Shown: piece by piece, positions 1-8,405 of the stretch
Layout: each line of letters starts with the position of its first letter
Numbering within the stretch: the first letter of the stretch is position 1
From: an uncultured Eubacteriales bacterium
GTDB taxonomy: Bacteria > Bacillota > Clostridia > Christensenellales > Borkfalkiaceae
Reading direction: 5' to 3'
Assembly: GCA_902766475.1 (NCBI GenBank)
Contig: CACXDQ010000119.1
Coordinates: forward strand, 1-13,436
DNA: 13,436 nucleotides
The notes under the pieces: generated by a model
Databases searched by the model: none
The model's input: only the letters and a program-made list of their open reading frames with translations
Told to the model about the DNA's origin: nothing
Position numbers and translations under genes: made by a program

Positions 1-328
1 CGAGATCGGCAACTTCTTTTGAGTTGAGCTTAATAACGCTTTCGTTATTGACGCATAACCACTCTCTCTTGCCGTCAGGAACAGCAACGGTAAAGCGTTC
101 CCATGCATGCGATTCGTTAGCCCAATCGACAAGGGTCATCTCTTTGCCGAGCTTGCGGCAAGTCGGCTCTGCCGTCTGTATAGCTCTGTTTGATGTAGAA
201 CAGTAAATTTCGTCTAAGCCGTAAAGGGCAAACCTCTTTGCAAGTGCCTCGGCTTGTTTATGACCGAGTTCCGTCAAGCTGTCGGGGTCGTATATCGGAT
301 CTCCGTGTCTTATATAGTATAAAATCAT
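1..328 (-). CDS. Histidine phosphatase family protein (partial, C-terminus outside window)
   Basis: I translated the minus strand from the ATG at 328. The protein begins MILYYIRHGDP, and Arg7-His8-Gly9 is the phosphate-accepting RHG signature of the histidine phosphatase (phosphoglycerate mutase-like) superfamily. A second family motif, CSTSNRAIQTAE, lies at about residues 51-62; its Ser and Arg normally contact phosphate. The frame stays open for 109 codons to the window edge, so the C-terminal half with the second catalytic histidine is not visible. A GAGG ribosome site lies about 6 nt before the ATG. The gene follows ispH-rpsA in the same direction, separated by a weak terminator-like hairpin, so it may be a separate unit or receive readthrough. 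Members include phosphoglycerate mutases, alpha-ribazole phosphatases and broad-specificity phosphatases; the substrate cannot be told from this fragment. Confidence 0.85.
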   Translation of the reverse strand, partial: MILYYIRHGDPIYDPDSLTELGHKQAEALAKRFALYGLDEIYCSTSNRAIQTAEPTCRKLGKEMTLVDWANESHAWERFTVAVPDGKREWLCVNNESVIKLNSKEVADL

Positions 329-353
329 TATAACCTCAAAAAATGCAAATAAG

Positions 354-379
354 AAGGGAGCCGTTTACACAACTCCCTT
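354..379 (-). terminator. Modest intrinsic terminator after ispH-rpsA
   Basis: On the minus strand a 7-bp stem AAGGGAG/CTCCCTT with a 12-nt loop lies 18 nt after the ispH-rpsA stop codon and is followed by a broken T-rich stretch (CTTATTTGCATTTTTT). The stem is GC-rich only in its centre and the T-run is interrupted, so termination may be partial. It is the only hairpin with a T-tract that I see downstream of the long operon. Confidence 0.5.
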
Positions 380-397
380 AAATAATATTTAAATTGA

Positions 398-2503
398 TCA
401 GTTATTGTTGATAAGATCTGCAAGAGATACGCCGCCTACGCCACCTTCGGTCCATTCTCTGGGCTCGCCGTCGTCAGCGGGTTTTTCTTTTCTCTGTCTT
501 CTCGGCTTTTCTTCGGTTGCGCCTTCCTCGGCGTTTTCCTCAGCCTTTCTCTCTCTTCTCGGTCTTTGAGCGCCTTCCGGAGCGGGAGTAAGAGCCTTGA
601 TAGAAAGAGTCATCTTCTCTTTCTCGACGTCCATATCCATGATCTTGGCTTCAACTTCGTCGCCTACTTTCAATACGGAAGTCGGGTTTTCAAGCCATTC
701 ATGCGAGATCTGAGAAACGTGTACAAGACCGTCGATACCTTTTTCGACTTCAACGAATGCGCCAAAGCTGACTATTCTTACGACTTTACCTTTGATGGTT
801 TCGCCGATAGCGTATTTATCGCCGGCAAGTTGCCACGGCTTGGGTTGAAGCTGTTTATAACCGAGAGAAACTTTTTTGGTTTCACGGTCGCACTTCAAAA
901 CTTTAAATTCATATTCCTTACCGATTTCAAGAACTTCGGCAGGAGTTTTAGCGTTCGTCCACGAAAGATCGGAGATGTGAGCGAGGCAATCGAAGCCGTT
1001 TACTTCTACGAATGCGCCGAATGCCGCAAATCTTACGACCTTACCGGTTACGACGTCGCCTTCGTTGATAGAGTTAAAGAATGCCTCTTCCTTAGCCGCC
1101 TTAGCTGCATCTCTCTCGGCTTTTTCGGCTTCGAGGATAACTCTCTGCGAGCCGACGATCTGCTTTCTTCTGCCTTCGTCAACCTTTTCGGCTTTAAGAC
1201 GAAGGGTTTTGCCCTTATATTTTTCAAGGTCTTTAACAAAACCTATTCTTATCTGAGACGAGGGAACGAATACTTCGTAAGAACCGAGCCTGCCAGTCAA
1301 GCCGCCCTTGTTCGTGCCGTCGATAGTTACGGTGAAAATCTCGCCGTTCTTTATCTTAGCGATAACTTCTTCTTCCTCTTTCTGCGCCCTGATAGCCTTC
1401 TGGGACAACGCAACGGGGTTAAGTCCAACAATCATGACTTCGATCTCTTCGCCGATCTTATCCGCAAAATCGGCTTTGTCATAATTTTCGCAATCGACTT
1501 CGTTGGCGGGGAGAGTTATCTCTTTCTTAGTGTTGTTGATGTACAACATCAAACCGTCATCGGTAGCCGATGAAATAGTCGCTACGACTTTCTGACCTCT
1601 TCTGAACTTGAGTTGCTCATCGTCCATAGCGGTCATAGCTTCTTCCATTGCATTAGGACTTTTTACTTCTGTAATTTCTTCCATATTCGAAAAAACCTCC
1701 ATTGATTGTTCGTTTGGCGTCGATGCGCCGGCAACAATACCTACCTTTTTAAATTTACTTAATTTTTTGTATTCGAGCTCATCAGGATTTGAAATGAAAT
1801 AGACGTTCTTGCAATTTCCTTGACAAATTCTCATCAGTTTCTTAGTATTGCTACTATTAGTGCCACCGACTACAACCATTGCATCACAGGTTTTTGACAA
1901 AATTTCTGCCTCTTCTTGACGCTCTTTTGTAGTATAACATATTGTTTGGAAAAAATCAAACGTTTTAACGAGCCTTTTTTCAAAAAATTGCAAAATTCTA
2001 TTCAATTTTTCAATAGAATAGGTCGTCTGCGCCACCAAGCACACTTTTTCGTACTTGTCAAAATCTATTTTTTCGTAATCTTCATCGATGACGACAGCGG
2101 AATTTTCGCACCAACCGTTAAGCCCGACGACTTCGGGATGGCTCTTTTCCCCTGCGATAACTATCGTGTAGCCCTTGCCGTGATATTCTTCAACTATCTT
2201 CTGCGTCTTAATTACGAACGGGCAAGTACAGTTTATAACCTCATACCCACGCTCTTCGAGAGTTTTCAACGTATCCTTTCCGACGCCGTGAGAACGAATT
2301 ATGACCGTCTTTACACCACCCGGAATATCGTCTACCCCGTCTACCGTTATCGTGCCGAGTTTAGCTATCTCCGAAGTTACGGTCTTATTGTGTATTATCT
2401 CGCCTAATATACACACGTCTTTTCCGTAAACCGACTTTGCCGTATCGACAGCTCTCTTTACGCCCGGACAAAAACCGCTGTTTTTAGCAAGTATAACTTC
2501 CAT
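398..2503 (-). CDS. ispH: IspH-S1 fusion: 4-hydroxy-3-methylbut-2-enyl diphosphate reductase / ribosomal protein S1
   Basis: This 701-residue fusion starts with IspH (LytB), the [4Fe-4S] enzyme that makes IPP and DMAPP from HMBPP in the last step of the MEP isoprenoid pathway. The cluster cysteines are Cys12 (FCPGVKRA), Cys94 (CTCP) and Cys189 (TICYTT). Substrate residues are His38, His72, His122, Glu124 and the SSN at 217-219. From about residue 300 come four S1/OB domains (roughly 302-373, 386-457, 480-551 and 566-636). The last two carry the classic RNA-binding pattern (FGAFVEV...LVHVSQIS); the first two are degenerate. The tail (640-701) is a charged low-complexity stretch rich in Arg, Lys and Glu. 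This fusion is a known clostridial arrangement, and the S1 part probably acts in mRNA binding on the ribosome. Its ATG directly abuts the plsC stop codon, with GAGGG about 10 nt before the start, so it is translationally coupled and last in its operon. Confidence 0.96.
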   Translation of the reverse strand: MEVILAKNSGFCPGVKRAVDTAKSVYGKDVCILGEIIHNKTVTSEIAKLGTITVDGVDDIPGGVKTVIIRSHGVGKDTLKTLEERGYEVINCTCPFVIKTQKIVEEYHGKGYTIVIAGEKSHPEVVGLNGWCENSAVVIDEDYEKIDFDKYEKVCLVAQTTYSIEKLNRILQFFEKRLVKTFDFFQTICYTTKERQEEAEILSKTCDAMVVVGGTNSSNTKKLMRICQGNCKNVYFISNPDELEYKKLSKFKKVGIVAGASTPNEQSMEVFSNMEEITEVKSPNAMEEAMTAMDDEQLKFRRGQKVVATISSATDDGLMLYINNTKKEITLPANEVDCENYDKADFADKIGEEIEVMIVGLNPVALSQKAIRAQKEEEEVIAKIKNGEIFTVTIDGTNKGGLTGRLGSYEVFVPSSQIRIGFVKDLEKYKGKTLRLKAEKVDEGRRKQIVGSQRVILEAEKAERDAAKAAKEEAFFNSINEGDVVTGKVVRFAAFGAFVEVNGFDCLAHISDLSWTNAKTPAEVLEIGKEYEFKVLKCDRETKKVSLGYKQLQPKPWQLAGDKYAIGETIKGKVVRIVSFGAFVEVEKGIDGLVHVSQISHEWLENPTSVLKVGDEVEAKIMDMDVEKEKMTLSIKALTPAPEGAQRPRRERKAEENAEEGATEEKPRRQRKEKPADDGEPREWTEGGVGGVSLADLINNN

Positions 2504-3118
2504 TCAGTTTTTGCCCTCTACTATCTCTTTGACATCTTTTCTGCACTCTTCCATTTTAAGGCGCATTATCTCGACGAGTTCTTCCGAAAGCTCGGAAGTG
2601 AGCTTCTGCCCTTTATATTCCGAATAATCGAATGGCTTGCCTATATAGAGATAATTTTTTTTGAACATTTTGAAGTGCTTATACATAACGGCGGGGACTA
2701 TCTGCACTCCGCTTTTAAACGCTATCATGCTTGCGCCGCCGTTCAATTTGAGAAGTTCTTCCGAATGTTTATTTCTCGTTCCCTCGGGAAAAATAATGAG
2801 GTTTTCGCCTTTTTTAAGCCCGGCAAAACACTCTTTGAGCGCCGCTATGTCGGCTCTTCCCCTATCTACGGGGATAAGGCCGTAAGCACGCATTATCTTC
2901 GACATCAATTTTCCTTTCATCATTTCCTTTTTGGCGAGAAAATAAGGGCGCCTTTTAAACAGTTCGGAAACGACGATAATATCTATCTTGCCGTAATGGT
3001 TACAAATAAAGATATAATTTTTATCCTTGGGTAAATTTTCTTTGCCGATGACTTTATGTGGATAAAAAAGATTATAGAAAGCCATCGTAAAAACTTTACA
3101 AAACTTATAAAACCACAT
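2504..3118 (-). CDS. plsC: 1-acyl-sn-glycerol-3-phosphate acyltransferase (PlsC-like)
   Basis: The 204-residue protein belongs to the PlsC/LPLAT family, which acylates lysophosphatidic acid to phosphatidic acid at the inner face of the membrane. Motif I, the catalytic HX4D, is NHYGKID with His41 and Asp46. Motif III, FPEGTR, lies at 110-115 and binds the glycerol phosphate. PVDRGR at 83-88 fits motif II, and IVPAVM near 136-141 fits the proline-bearing motif IV. The hydrophobic, aromatic N-terminus (residues 1-20) suits membrane association. Length is normal for short bacterial PlsC proteins. It starts 1 nt after the cmk stop, with a GAGGG ribosome site inside cmk, and its stop touches the ispH start. 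The acyl donor (acyl-ACP or acyl-CoA) cannot be told from sequence. Confidence 0.94.
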   Translation of the reverse strand: MWFYKFCKVFTMAFYNLFYPHKVIGKENLPKDKNYIFICNHYGKIDIIVVSELFKRRPYFLAKKEMMKGKLMSKIMRAYGLIPVDRGRADIAALKECFAGLKKGENLIIFPEGTRNKHSEELLKLNGGASMIAFKSGVQIVPAVMYKHFKMFKKNYLYIGKPFDYSEYKGQKLTSELSEELVEIMRLKMEECRKDVKEIVEGKN

Positions 3119-3119
3119 T

Positions 3120-3779
3120 TCAACCCTCTTTGATATACGAAATTATCTTATCGACGACCTCTTCGACCGTCATGTACGAAGTGTCGACGAGTATTGCGTC
3201 CTCGGCTTGAACGAGGGGTGCGAAATCTCTGTGACTGTCGTTATAATCTCTTTGAATTATCTCTTGATGAAGGGCGTCGAAATCTACCTTTTCGCCCCTC
3301 TCGATAAGTTCTTTATAGCGCCTTTCCGCCCTTACCTTGCTGTCGGCGGTAACGTAAAACTTGTATTTTGCGTTCGGAAGGACGTAAGAGCCTATATCTC
3401 TGCCGTCTAAAACGCAATCGGTAGACGAAGCTATTTCCCTCTGCATTTCAACCATTTTCAACCTTACCGACCTATGAGCCGATACCGTGGAAGCAAGCAT
3501 GGAAACTTCGGGTTTTCTGATGTCCGTTGAAACGTCTTTTCCGTCGAGGCAAGTTACTTGCGCTCCGTCTTTATAGTATATTTTAAGATCGATATCCTTT
3601 ATAACTTTCTCGACGTTTTCCGCATCCTTTACGTCTACGCCCTCATTTAAGCATTTAAGACCGCAAGCACGGTACATTGCGCCCGTGTCGAGATAGAGAA
3701 TATCGAGTTTTTTCGAAATTGTTTTTGCAACGGTACTTTTGCCGCTTCCGGCAGGTCCGTCCAATGCGATGTTTATCAT
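3120..3779 (-). CDS. cmk: Cytidylate kinase
   Basis: Cmk phosphorylates CMP and dCMP with ATP, recycling CMP released by RNA decay and phospholipid synthesis. The 219-residue length is standard for bacteria. The P-loop GPAGSGKST spans residues 8-16 with Lys14. DTGAMYR (31-37) and DGRDIG (125-130) are the usual nucleotide-binding motifs, and RDYNDSHRDFAPL (177-189) followed by DAILVDTS (194-201) is the family C-terminal signature. The start is supported by AAGGAG 6 nt upstream, which begins inside the stop codon of the flavoprotein gene; the two genes are 10 nt apart. The order cmk, plsC, ispH-S1 is a familiar clostridial block, so these three are almost certainly co-transcribed. Confidence 0.97.
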   Translation of the reverse strand: MINIALDGPAGSGKSTVAKTISKKLDILYLDTGAMYRACGLKCLNEGVDVKDAENVEKVIKDIDLKIYYKDGAQVTCLDGKDVSTDIRKPEVSMLASTVSAHRSVRLKMVEMQREIASSTDCVLDGRDIGSYVLPNAKYKFYVTADSKVRAERRYKELIERGEKVDFDALHQEIIQRDYNDSHRDFAPLVQAEDAILVDTSYMTVEEVVDKIISYIKEG

Positions 3780-3789
3780 ATACTTCTCC

Positions 3790-5013
3790 TTATTTGATCA
3801 TCTGCGCATTTCCGGCGCAATACGCCGTACATGCCGCAACAGTTATATTGAAACCGCCCGTAAGTGCGTCGACGTCCAAAACTTCGCCGGCAAAATAAAG
3901 ACCGTTCACGAGCTTGCTCTCCATCGTCTTTGGGTTTATCTCGCTGACGTCTACGCCGCCCGATGTGATAATTCCCTCTTCTACCGAACGGAGCGATGAA
4001 GGATACATCGTAAGATTTTTTATCGCAGTTGCGAGCTTTTTTCTGTCCGCTTTTGAAAACTCGCTGTTCTTCTTGTCGCCGTCTATCCCCGATGTTTCTA
4101 TCACAACGGGGATAAGGCTTTTCAAAAGCAGATCATCGAGCGAATTTCTGACGAGCTTGTTTTTATATTTTTCAAAATCTCTCAATATCCTTGCGTCGAG
4201 CTGCTCTTCCGAAAGCGCCGGCTTTAAGTCGAGAGAAAGTTTTACCGTTTTTAAATCGAGCCTGTTTATATAACTCGAAGTCGTAAGGACGATAGGTCCG
4301 GAAATCCCGAAGTGAGTAAACAGCATTTCCCCGAACTGAGAAAAGAGCTTTTTATCGCCTTGATAAGCCGTAAGTTCGACGTTTTTGAGCGAAACGCCCT
4401 GTAACGGCTTGAAAAACGAGCCTTTAAGCTCTATTCCGCAAAGCGCCGCAACGGGCTGAACAACTTTATGTCCGAAAGACTTGGCAAATATATAGCCGTC
4501 GCCCGTACTGCCCGTAGACGGATAACTTATACCGCCCGTGCATACTATAACTCTATCGCAATCTATGCTCTCTTTGCTTGTTATAACGGCGTTTACATTG
4601 CCGTTTTCGGCGCATATCTCCTTTACTTCTTCGTTTAATCTTACCTCTACTCCGACGTCTTTCAAATGATTTTCAAGCGCCTTTGTAATATCGCTCGCCT
4701 TGTCGGACGAAGGGTAAACTCTGTTGCCCCTTTCTACCTTTAATTGCTGTTTCTCTTCGAGAAAATCCATAAACTTTTCGGGCGGAAATCGCCTTGCGGC
4801 ACCGTTTAAAAACCTCGGGTTGCTGACGACGTTCGACAAAAATTCGTCCACGTCGCAATCGTTGGTAACGTTGCATCTGCCCTTGCCCGTAATATAAAGT
4901 TTTTTGCCGAGCTTCTCGTTTTTTTCGACGAGTATGACCTCGTTTCCGAGCTTAGCGCCGAAATACGCCGAGATCATGCCGGCAGGTCCGCCGCCTATAA
5001 CGACAACTTTCAT
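3790..5013 (-). CDS. NAD(P)/FAD-dependent oxidoreductase, BaiN/HI0933 family
   Basis: This 407-residue flavoprotein of the HI0933-like family opens with a Rossmann FAD site, GGGPAG at residues 7-12, with acidic Glu30 placed to bind the ribose. The family signature LGKKLYITGKGRCNVTND follows at about 35-52. The C-terminus carries the second FAD motif LYFAGEVLDVDALTGGFN (about 372-389). Family members include BaiN, linked to bile-acid dehydroxylation in some clostridia, but most have no proven substrate, so bile-acid metabolism should not be assumed. The ATG lies inside the surE stop (shared ATGA, 4-nt overlap), indicating translational coupling. The next gene, cmk, starts 10 nt later. A flavoprotein of this family upstream of cmk is, to my knowledge, common in clostridia, suggesting a housekeeping role. 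Confidence 0.9.
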   Translation of the reverse strand: MKVVVIGGGPAGMISAYFGAKLGNEVILVEKNEKLGKKLYITGKGRCNVTNDCDVDEFLSNVVSNPRFLNGAARRFPPEKFMDFLEEKQQLKVERGNRVYPSSDKASDITKALENHLKDVGVEVRLNEEVKEICAENGNVNAVITSKESIDCDRVIVCTGGISYPSTGSTGDGYIFAKSFGHKVVQPVAALCGIELKGSFFKPLQGVSLKNVELTAYQGDKKLFSQFGEMLFTHFGISGPIVLTTSSYINRLDLKTVKLSLDLKPALSEEQLDARILRDFEKYKNKLVRNSLDDLLLKSLIPVVIETSGIDGDKKNSEFSKADRKKLATAIKNLTMYPSSLRSVEEGIITSGGVDVSEINPKTMESKLVNGLYFAGEVLDVDALTGGFNITVAACTAYCAGNAQMIK

Positions 5014-5753
5014 AATTTTAACTCTGTACCTTCAAATTTCTTTATTGTGGCAAAATCCGTCCTGTTGAAAGAGATTGGCGTTACCGTGACGTAGCCCGTA
5101 ACGGACAATGCGACGTCGCACTCGGGATGAACGCCGTCGGTAAGCATTTCTCCCTTTAAGACGTAGCCGCCGCCCGAAGTTTGCTCGTAATAATCCGAAT
5201 ACTTCTGCACGCCGAGATGAGCGAATTTAACGCCTTTTATCTCCTCGCATCTGAGGTTTGGGATATTTACGTTTACCGTATATTCCGTCGAGGAAAGTTC
5301 GACGAGCTTTTTAAAAAGCTTGTCTACTATTTTAGCCGTTTCGTCAAACATCCACCCATTTTGGGCAATGTTTGAAAAAGCTATCGCCGGAAGCCCGAGA
5401 TAATTGGCTTCAAGCCCTGCCGCAACCGTGCCGGAATACGCCGTGTCGCTGCCTAAATTGTTGCCGTGGTTTATGCCCGAACACACGAGGTCGAACTTAA
5501 AATCGGAAAACTTATGCGTGGCGAATTTTACGCAGTCCGCCGGGGTGCCGCTCAACGAAAAAGCTTTGAATTTGTCTGATATTTTAACTTCTTTAAAAAA
5601 CAATTCCCTGCCGATGGTCAAAGAATGAGAAAAGCCCGAACGGTTTCCGTCGGGTGCCACGACAATTATTTCGTTGTCCTTTGATAAAACCTCAGCGAGA
5701 GCTTTTACGCCCTCGCTTGAAATTCCATCATCGTTGGCGACGAGTATCCTCAT
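5010..5753 (-). CDS. surE: 5'/3'-nucleotidase SurE
   Basis: SurE is a metal-dependent phosphatase acting on nucleoside 5'- and 3'-monophosphates and, in some species, short polyphosphate. The N-terminus MRILVANDDGISSEG is diagnostic. The four metal ligands are in place: Asp8, Asp9, Ser39 (in GNRSGFSHS) and Asn95 (in SGINHGNN). LSGTPADCV (67-75) and the SDTAYSGTVAAG stretch (from about residue 102) are also typical. Length 247 is normal. The start overlaps the oadA stop by 4 nt (ATGA) and no strong ribosome site is present, only GGAG about 10 nt upstream, so translation probably depends on ribosomes finishing oadA. The stop overlaps the next gene's start in the same way. A link to the decarboxylase is not obvious; this looks like the join between the catabolic and housekeeping parts of the operon. 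Confidence 0.96.
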   Translation of the reverse strand: MRILVANDDGISSEGVKALAEVLSKDNEIIVVAPDGNRSGFSHSLTIGRELFFKEVKISDKFKAFSLSGTPADCVKFATHKFSDFKFDLVCSGINHGNNLGSDTAYSGTVAAGLEANYLGLPAIAFSNIAQNGWMFDETAKIVDKLFKKLVELSSTEYTVNVNIPNLRCEEIKGVKFAHLGVQKYSDYYEQTSGGGYVLKGEMLTDGVHPECDVALSVTGYVTVTPISFNRTDFATIKKFEGTELKL

Positions 5754-7174
5754 ACGGGATAAACTCCGCCGTTTTTCTCCGCCATATCCTTATCGACTGC
5801 GGCGTTTTTGGCAAGACGCCATTTAAAGAAGTTGAGTGCAACTTCATTGAAGAGCGCATAGGAGAGGACGTCCTCTTCCTGCGTGTAATACTCTTTTATC
5901 TCTTCTTTATACTTCTCGTATTCGGGAGCGATAAGATCTGCCGGACGGCAAGTTATTATCTTTTCGTCGCCCACTACTTTCTTGACGATTTCGGGATCGC
6001 ACGGTGCCGGAAGCTGACCGTATTCGCCCTTCAAGAGGTTTTTGAATTCCTTCGTGACCATCTTGTATCTCTCTCCGTTTACGACGTTTAATACCGCTTG
6101 CGTGCCTACTATCTGGCTCGAAGGAGTTACGAGCGGCGGATAACCGCAATCTTTTCTGACGCTGGGGACTTCCGCCAAAACCTCGTCGAGCTTATCGAGC
6201 TTACCTTGCTGTTTAAGCTGATTCATGAGGTTTGAAAGCATTCCGCCCGGAACCTGATATATAAGAGTATTGATATTTACCTTTCTTACGTTGGGGTTTA
6301 ACGAGCCCGCCTTTTCGAGTTCGTCCGCAACCTTTTTGAAGTGGTTGTTTATGGGAACGAGCTTTTTAATGTCTATGCCCGTATCGTACTGAGTACCTTG
6401 AAGAGTTGCGACGAGCGGCTCGGTCGCCGGGTTGGACGTGCCGTTGCCGAGCGCCGAAAGCGCCGTGTCGACTATATCGCAGCCCGCTTCGATAGCCTTT
6501 AAGAGGACCATATCGCCCGTACCGGTCGTATTGTGGGTGTGAAGGTGAACTTTCGTCTGCGGTTTCAATACTGCTTTCAAAGATTTAACAAGCTCGTATG
6601 CCGTATAAGGAAGAAGAAGGTTTGCCATATCCTTTATACAGATATTGTCTGCGCCCATGCCCTCTAACTGTTTGGCAAGCTTGACGAAATATTCGTTGGT
6701 GTGGACGGGGCTTGTCGTATAAGAAATGGCAGCCTCGCAAATTCCACCGTATTTCTTGATCGCCTTAATTGCCGTTTCAAGGTTTCTTGCGTCGTTCAGT
6801 GCGTCGAACACCCTTACTATGCTGACGCCGTTTTTAATGGAATATTCCACGAATTTCTCTACGACGTCGTCCGAATAATGCTTATATCCCAAGAGGTTTT
6901 GTCCACGGAGAAGCATTTGGATAGGAGTCTTTTTCAAGTGGCTTTTAAGTATGCGGAGCCTTTCCCACGGGTCTTCGTTCAAAAACCTTAAACAAGAATC
7001 GAACGTAGCGCCGCCCCAAGCTTCGAGAGAATAATACCCTACCTCGTCGAGCTGATCGAGGACGGGGAGCATCTGCTCCAAAGTCATTCTCGTAGCCGCC
7101 TGAGATTGATGGGCGTCACGGAGAATGGTATCGGTAATCAAAACTTTTCTTTTATTGTTGTTGTTATTTTCCAT
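5750..7174 (-). CDS. oadA: Oxaloacetate decarboxylase alpha / pyruvate carboxylase-type carboxyltransferase subunit (no biotin domain)
   Basis: This 474-residue protein matches the carboxyltransferase part of OadA, pyruvate carboxylase subunit B and the transcarboxylase 5S subunit. It moves a carboxyl group between oxaloacetate and biotin. The TIM-barrel HMGL-like domain begins at about residue 10 with TDTILRDAHQS. The expected metal ligands are Asp20, the carbamylated-lysine candidate Lys181 (CIKDMANLL), His212 and His214 (LHTHNTTG). The PYC/OADA conserved domain follows, from roughly residue 300 to 450. Classical OadA continues with a linker and biotinyl domain; this one stops at about 474, so biotin must come from the separate carrier at 8406-8765. 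An odd run of five asparagines lies at residues 3-7. A GAGG site 8 nt before the ATG supports the start, and oadB ends 18 nt upstream. Confidence 0.94.
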   Translation of the reverse strand: MENNNNNKRKVLITDTILRDAHQSQAATRMTLEQMLPVLDQLDEVGYYSLEAWGGATFDSCLRFLNEDPWERLRILKSHLKKTPIQMLLRGQNLLGYKHYSDDVVEKFVEYSIKNGVSIVRVFDALNDARNLETAIKAIKKYGGICEAAISYTTSPVHTNEYFVKLAKQLEGMGADNICIKDMANLLLPYTAYELVKSLKAVLKPQTKVHLHTHNTTGTGDMVLLKAIEAGCDIVDTALSALGNGTSNPATEPLVATLQGTQYDTGIDIKKLVPINNHFKKVADELEKAGSLNPNVRKVNINTLIYQVPGGMLSNLMNQLKQQGKLDKLDEVLAEVPSVRKDCGYPPLVTPSSQIVGTQAVLNVVNGERYKMVTKEFKNLLKGEYGQLPAPCDPEIVKKVVGDEKIITCRPADLIAPEYEKYKEEIKEYYTQEEDVLSYALFNEVALNFFKWRLAKNAAVDKDMAEKNGGVYPV

Positions 7175-7192
7175 AATATTGACCTCTAATTA

Positions 7193-8389
7193 TCAGAACA
7201 ATGAGATGAGGAAGCCCGCCGCTATTGCAGAGCCTATTACGCCCGCCACGTTGGGGCCCATTGCGTGCATGAGCAAGTGGTTGTTGGGATCCGTTTCTCT
7301 GCCGACGTCCTCGGAAATACGAGCCGCCATCGGAACAGCGGAAACGCCCGCCGAGCCGATGAGAGGGTTAATATTGCCTTTCGAGAGCTTGCACATTATC
7401 TTCGCCATCAAAAGACCGCCCACCGTGCCGAATACGAACGCAAACAGACCGAGAGCTATTATTTTAAGAGTGCTGAGATCGAGGAATACCGAGCCGTAAG
7501 CCTTGCTTCCTACACAGACGCCGAGGAAAATGGTTATGGTGTTCATAAGCCCGTTCTGCGCCTGAGAAGAAAGCCTTTCGGTCACGCCGCTCTCTTTTAA
7601 AAGGTTGCCGAGCATGAGCATTCCGAGAAGGGGCATTGCGTCGGGAAGGAGAATACCCACTACGAGCGTTACCGCTATCGGGAAAATTATCTTCTCGAGC
7701 TTGCTTACCTTTCTGAGCTGTTTCATCTTTATGGCTCTTTCCTTCTTTGTGGTCAAAAGCCTCATTATGGGCTTTTGGATAATGGGTATCAAAGCCATGT
7801 AAGAATAAGCCGCTATCGCTATTGCGGACAAGAGCTGTTCGTTGGTGTACTTGCTCATCGTCTGCGTGACGTAAATAGCCGTAGGGCCGTCCGCACCGCC
7901 GATTATCGCAATGGAAGCCGCAGCAGCAAGGTCGAAGCCCAAAACTACCGCAAGAACGAGAGCGATAAATATGCCGAGCTGTGCCGCCGCACCTATAAAC
8001 ATGCTCTTCGGGTTGGAGATGAGCGGACCGAAATCCGTCATTGCGCCGATGCCGAGGAAGATAAGCGGCGGATAGATAACGTGTTCAACGCCGTAGAAGA
8101 GATACCAAAGTAGCCCTCTCGTTTCGGGTATAACGTTGTCGTATGTATGAGCGCCTTCACCGTAAACGCCCCATACTATTCTGTACGCTCCCGGAATGTT
8201 TACGATAAACATACCGAAAGCTATCGGCAAAAGAAGAAGAGGCTCGAACTTCTTGACTATCGCAAGATAGAACAGAACGAACGATATTATGAGCATGACG
8301 TAGTTTTCCCACGTTCCGTTCATAAAGCCCATCTGCTCGTAAAGTCCCTTGAAAATCTCGCCGACGTTTAAAAGCAAATTGTAAGACAT
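7193..8389 (-). CDS. oadB: Sodium ion-translocating decarboxylase subunit beta
   Basis: The 398-residue, strongly hydrophobic protein is the membrane core of the OadB/MmdB/GcdB family, which decarboxylates carboxybiotin and uses the energy to export Na+. The hallmark GGADGPTAIYVT lies at 164-175, with Asp167 as the ion-binding aspartate. AYSYMALIPIIQKP at about 194-207 and the C-terminal MHAMGPNVAGVIGSAIAAG stretch are the other conserved intramembrane segments. Many hydrophobic helices are evident from residue 30 to the end. Full family length suggests a working protein. The ATG is preceded by GGAGG at 4 nt. It lies 16 nt after the biotin carrier and 18 nt before oadA. The beta subunit alone does not tell oxaloacetate, methylmalonyl-CoA and glutaconyl-CoA decarboxylases apart. 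Confidence 0.96.
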   Translation of the reverse strand: MSYNLLLNVGEIFKGLYEQMGFMNGTWENYVMLIISFVLFYLAIVKKFEPLLLLPIAFGMFIVNIPGAYRIVWGVYGEGAHTYDNVIPETRGLLWYLFYGVEHVIYPPLIFLGIGAMTDFGPLISNPKSMFIGAAAQLGIFIALVLAVVLGFDLAAAASIAIIGGADGPTAIYVTQTMSKYTNEQLLSAIAIAAYSYMALIPIIQKPIMRLLTTKKERAIKMKQLRKVSKLEKIIFPIAVTLVVGILLPDAMPLLGMLMLGNLLKESGVTERLSSQAQNGLMNTITIFLGVCVGSKAYGSVFLDLSTLKIIALGLFAFVFGTVGGLLMAKIMCKLSKGNINPLIGSAGVSAVPMAARISEDVGRETDPNNHLLMHAMGPNVAGVIGSAIAAGFLISLF

Positions 8390-8405
8390 AAGCCCTCCGT
8401 TTTAA

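Noticed and set aside
566..1573. A 335-codon plus-strand open frame antisense to ispH-rpsA
   Set aside because: It lies fully inside a well-supported gene, shows no recognisable domain, has Phe/Ser-rich composition typical of antisense translation, and has no ribosome site or operon context.
3790..5013. Specific bile-acid dehydroxylation role for the BaiN-like flavoprotein
   Set aside because: No other bai gene is nearby; the gene sits with surE and cmk, and most family members are not bile-acid enzymes.
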